Both the position numbers and the translations under genes were made by a program. A DNA stretch of 64,000 nt from Rhodobacter sp. CZR27 (GTDB taxonomy: Bacteria; Pseudomonadota; Alphaproteobacteria; Rhodobacterales; Rhodobacteraceae): contig NZ_CP023549.1 of assembly GCF_002407205.1 (NCBI RefSeq), forward strand, positions 62,001-126,000. Reading direction: 5' to 3'. The notes under the pieces are model-generated. The model saw only the letters and a program-made list of their open reading frames with translations. It did not search any database and was not told the origin of the DNA. Shown here in pieces: positions 62,519-64,000 of the stretch. Numbering within the stretch: the stretch's first letter is position 1; each line of letters begins with the position of its first letter.

Positions 62519-62603
62519 CCGGCAGGAAAACGCCGGACCGCACGAGCGGTCCGGTCCGACGACCGACACCAACGCGACGACCGACAGGAAAAGTGAGAGA
62601 CCG

Positions 62604-63611
62604 ATGACGCAGACCTTCCAGAGTTTCCCGCGGGCGCTGGCCGTTGCGGGCCTTGCGCTGGTTGCGGCGCTTGGCGCGCCGGCCGGGGCCGAGACGCTGC
62701 TGAACGTGAGCTATGACCCGACGCGCGAGCTTTACCGCGATGTGAACCAGGCCTTTGCGAAGGCGTGGGAAGCGGCGGGGCACGAGGCACCCGACATCGA
62801 GACCAGCCACGGCGGCTCGGGCGCGCAGGCCCGCGCGGTGATCGACGGGCTGAACGCGCAGGTGGTGACGCTGGCGCTCGCCTCCGACATTGATGCGATC
62901 GCCACGAAGTCGGGCAAGATCCCGGCCGACTGGCAGGGGAAGCGGCCGCACAATTCCTCGCCCTACACCTCGACCATCGTCTTCCTGGTGCGCGAGGGCA
63001 ACCCGAAGGCGATCTCGGACTGGGGCGACCTGGTGAAGGACGGCGTGCAGGTCATCACCCCGAACCCCAAGACCTCGGGCGGGGCGCGCTGGAACTACCT
63101 TGCCGCCTGGGCCTGGGCCGAGAAGAACGGCCAGGATCCGAAGGCCTTCCTGCATGACCTCTTCGGCAACGTGCCGGTGCTGGATACTGGCGCGCGCGGC
63201 GCGACCACGACCTTCGCGCAGCGTGGCTTGGGCGACGTGCTGCTCGCCTGGGAGAACGAGGCCTGGCTCGCGCTCGAGGAACTGGGCGAGGACAGGTTCG
63301 ACATCGTCGTGCCCTCCGTCTCGGTGCTGGCCGAGCCGCCGGTCACGGTGGTCGAGGGCAACATCGCCTCGGACGCGCAGCGCGAGCTTGCCAATGCCTA
63401 CCTCGACTTCCTCTACACGCCCGAGGGGCAGGCGCTGGCCTTCAAGCACTACTACCGCGCCTGGGATGCATCAAAAGCCGATCCCGCCGACGTGAAGCGC
63501 TTCCCCGATGTGGAACTGGTCGACATCGGCCACTTCGGCGGCTGGGCCAAGGCGCAGCCCGAGCATTTCGGCGACGGCGGCATCTTCGACCAGATCTACG
63601 AGGCCAAGTGA
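62604..63611 (+). CDS. Periplasmic sulfate/thiosulfate-binding protein
   Basis: 335 residues with a signal peptide (ALAVAGLALVAALGAPAGA). Sbp/CysP hallmarks: LLNVSYDPTRELYRDVNQAF, ETSHGGSGAQARAVIDGLNA, NSSPYTSTIVFLVREGNPK, NPKTSGGARWNYLAAWAWA and TFAQRGLGDVLLAWENEAW. It captures sulfate in the periplasm for the CysTWA transporter. Which of sulfate or thiosulfate is preferred cannot be told. Its TGA overlaps the permease ATG. Confidence 0.94.
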   Translation: MTQTFQSFPRALAVAGLALVAALGAPAGAETLLNVSYDPTRELYRDVNQAFAKAWEAAGHEAPDIETSHGGSGAQARAVIDGLNAQVVTLALASDIDAIATKSGKIPADWQGKRPHNSSPYTSTIVFLVREGNPKAISDWGDLVKDGVQVITPNPKTSGGARWNYLAAWAWAEKNGQDPKAFLHDLFGNVPVLDTGARGATTTFAQRGLGDVLLAWENEAWLALEELGEDRFDIVVPSVSVLAEPPVTVVEGNIASDAQRELANAYLDFLYTPEGQALAFKHYYRAWDASKADPADVKRFPDVELVDIGHFGGWAKAQPEHFGDGGIFDQIYEAK

Positions 63612-64000
63612 TGCGGTCGCCTGCACTCGCCACCCCCTCGCCGCTGCCTGGCCTGGGCCTTGCCATGGGCGTCACGCTGACGGCGCTGTCGCTCGTCGTG
63701 CTGCTGCCGATCGGGGCGCTGCTCTTTCGCGGCGCGCTGGTCGGGCCGGCGGAGATCCTCGCGCTGCTGGGACGCGAGCGGGTGCAGGCGGCGCTTCTGC
63801 TGTCGTTCCGCGCGGCACTGGTCGCCGCGGCCTTCAACCTCGTCTTCGGCCTCGCGCTCGCCTGGGTGCTGGCGCGCTACCACTTCCCCGGTCGCCGCAT
63901 CATCGATGCGGCGGTCGACCTGCCCTTCGCGCTGCCCACGGCCGTCGCGGGCATCGCGCTGACCGCGCTCTACGCCCCGAACGGCGCCTTCGGCCGCCTG
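63611..64000 (+). CDS. cysT: Sulfate ABC importer permease CysT (3' end cut by window)
   Basis: The first 130 residues of a permease. The N-terminal helix is GVTLTALSLVVLLPIGALLF, then SFRAALVAAAFNLVFGLALA, followed by the CysT/ModB-type LARYHFPGRRIIDAAVDLPF and ALPTAVAGIALTALYAPNG. It overlaps the binding-protein stop by one base. CysW and CysA should follow outside the window. Confidence 0.92.
   Translation, partial: MRSPALATPSPLPGLGLAMGVTLTALSLVVLLPIGALLFRGALVGPAEILALLGRERVQAALLLSFRAALVAAAFNLVFGLALAWVLARYHFPGRRIIDAAVDLPFALPTAVAGIALTALYAPNGAFGRL

Overview
The window is very GC-rich, gene-dense DNA with strong third-position G/C bias. Its gene content fits an alphaproteobacterium of the Rhodobacteraceae (Rhodobacter/Cereibacter-like): a bluB gene under a cobalamin riboswitch, several Crp/Fnr regulators, multiple methyl-accepting chemotaxis proteins, ribitol catabolism and many ABC importers. 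No rRNA, tRNA, CRISPR array, insertion sequence or prophage was seen. It reads as chromosome or chromid rather than a mobile element. Genus-level placement is inference.

Layout. 1-3.2 kb: end of an RTX protein, a CheY-type regulator and a chemoreceptor. 3.2-7.2 kb: a small membrane protein, an ABC1 kinase, small proteins and a DMT exporter. 7.9-9.6 kb: a ribbon-helix-helix regulator with its own promoter and operator, then a PHB-depolymerase-type esterase. 9.7-13.9 kb: stress functions, including two divergent Crp/Fnr regulators sharing a palindromic FNR-like box, Hsp20, cytochrome b561 and YceI. 14.3-21.1 kb: a LacI regulator divergent from a ribitol operon (binding protein, ATPase, permease, ribitol dehydrogenase, ribulokinase). 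21.8-22.8 kb: cobalamin riboswitch and bluB. 23.6-24.5 kb: an Rrf2 regulator and a remnant of an ABC ATPase. 24.9-27.9 kb: a four-gene operon with an arylsulfotransferase-fold protein, two small membrane proteins and a PAPS-type sulfotransferase. 28-31.3 kb: an NDH-2 fused to a cyclic-nucleotide-binding domain, and a second chemoreceptor. 32.4-34.5 kb: a two-subunit GMC dehydrogenase. 34.6-40.8 kb: CutA, two low-complexity envelope proteins, and HtrA/DegP divergent from a two-component system. 40.9-46.6 kb: a dppABCDF-type peptide importer plus a glyoxalase. 54.5-58.5 kb: rsgA and metNIQ. 58.9-61.3 kb: a LysR regulator, a SnoaL-like/SDR pair and a broken gene. 61.3-64 kb: a second Rrf2 paralogue beside the start of a sulfate-import operon.

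The most notable system is the minus-strand locus at 47.1-54.0 kb. A 47-codon gene (53813-53956), below the usual ORF length cut-off, encodes a peptide with a textbook double-glycine-type leader ending in GA and an extremely Arg/Lys-rich core. Directly downstream lie a ParB/sulfiredoxin-like protein of unknown role, an HlyD-type adaptor, an ABC exporter with an intact C39 peptidase triad (the enzyme that cleaves such leaders), and a histidine kinase/response regulator pair. Together they look like an undescribed peptide export and possibly signalling or antimicrobial system. The exporter frame runs 227 bases into the kinase gene, which suggests a small frameshift near its 3' end.

Regulatory architecture is unusually readable in several places: perfect inverted repeats upstream of the RHH gene, the ribitol operon, the ABC1 kinase gene and the RHH_4 gene, between the Crp/Fnr pair, and between degP and its neighbouring response regulator. 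Strong hairpins sit between many convergent genes.
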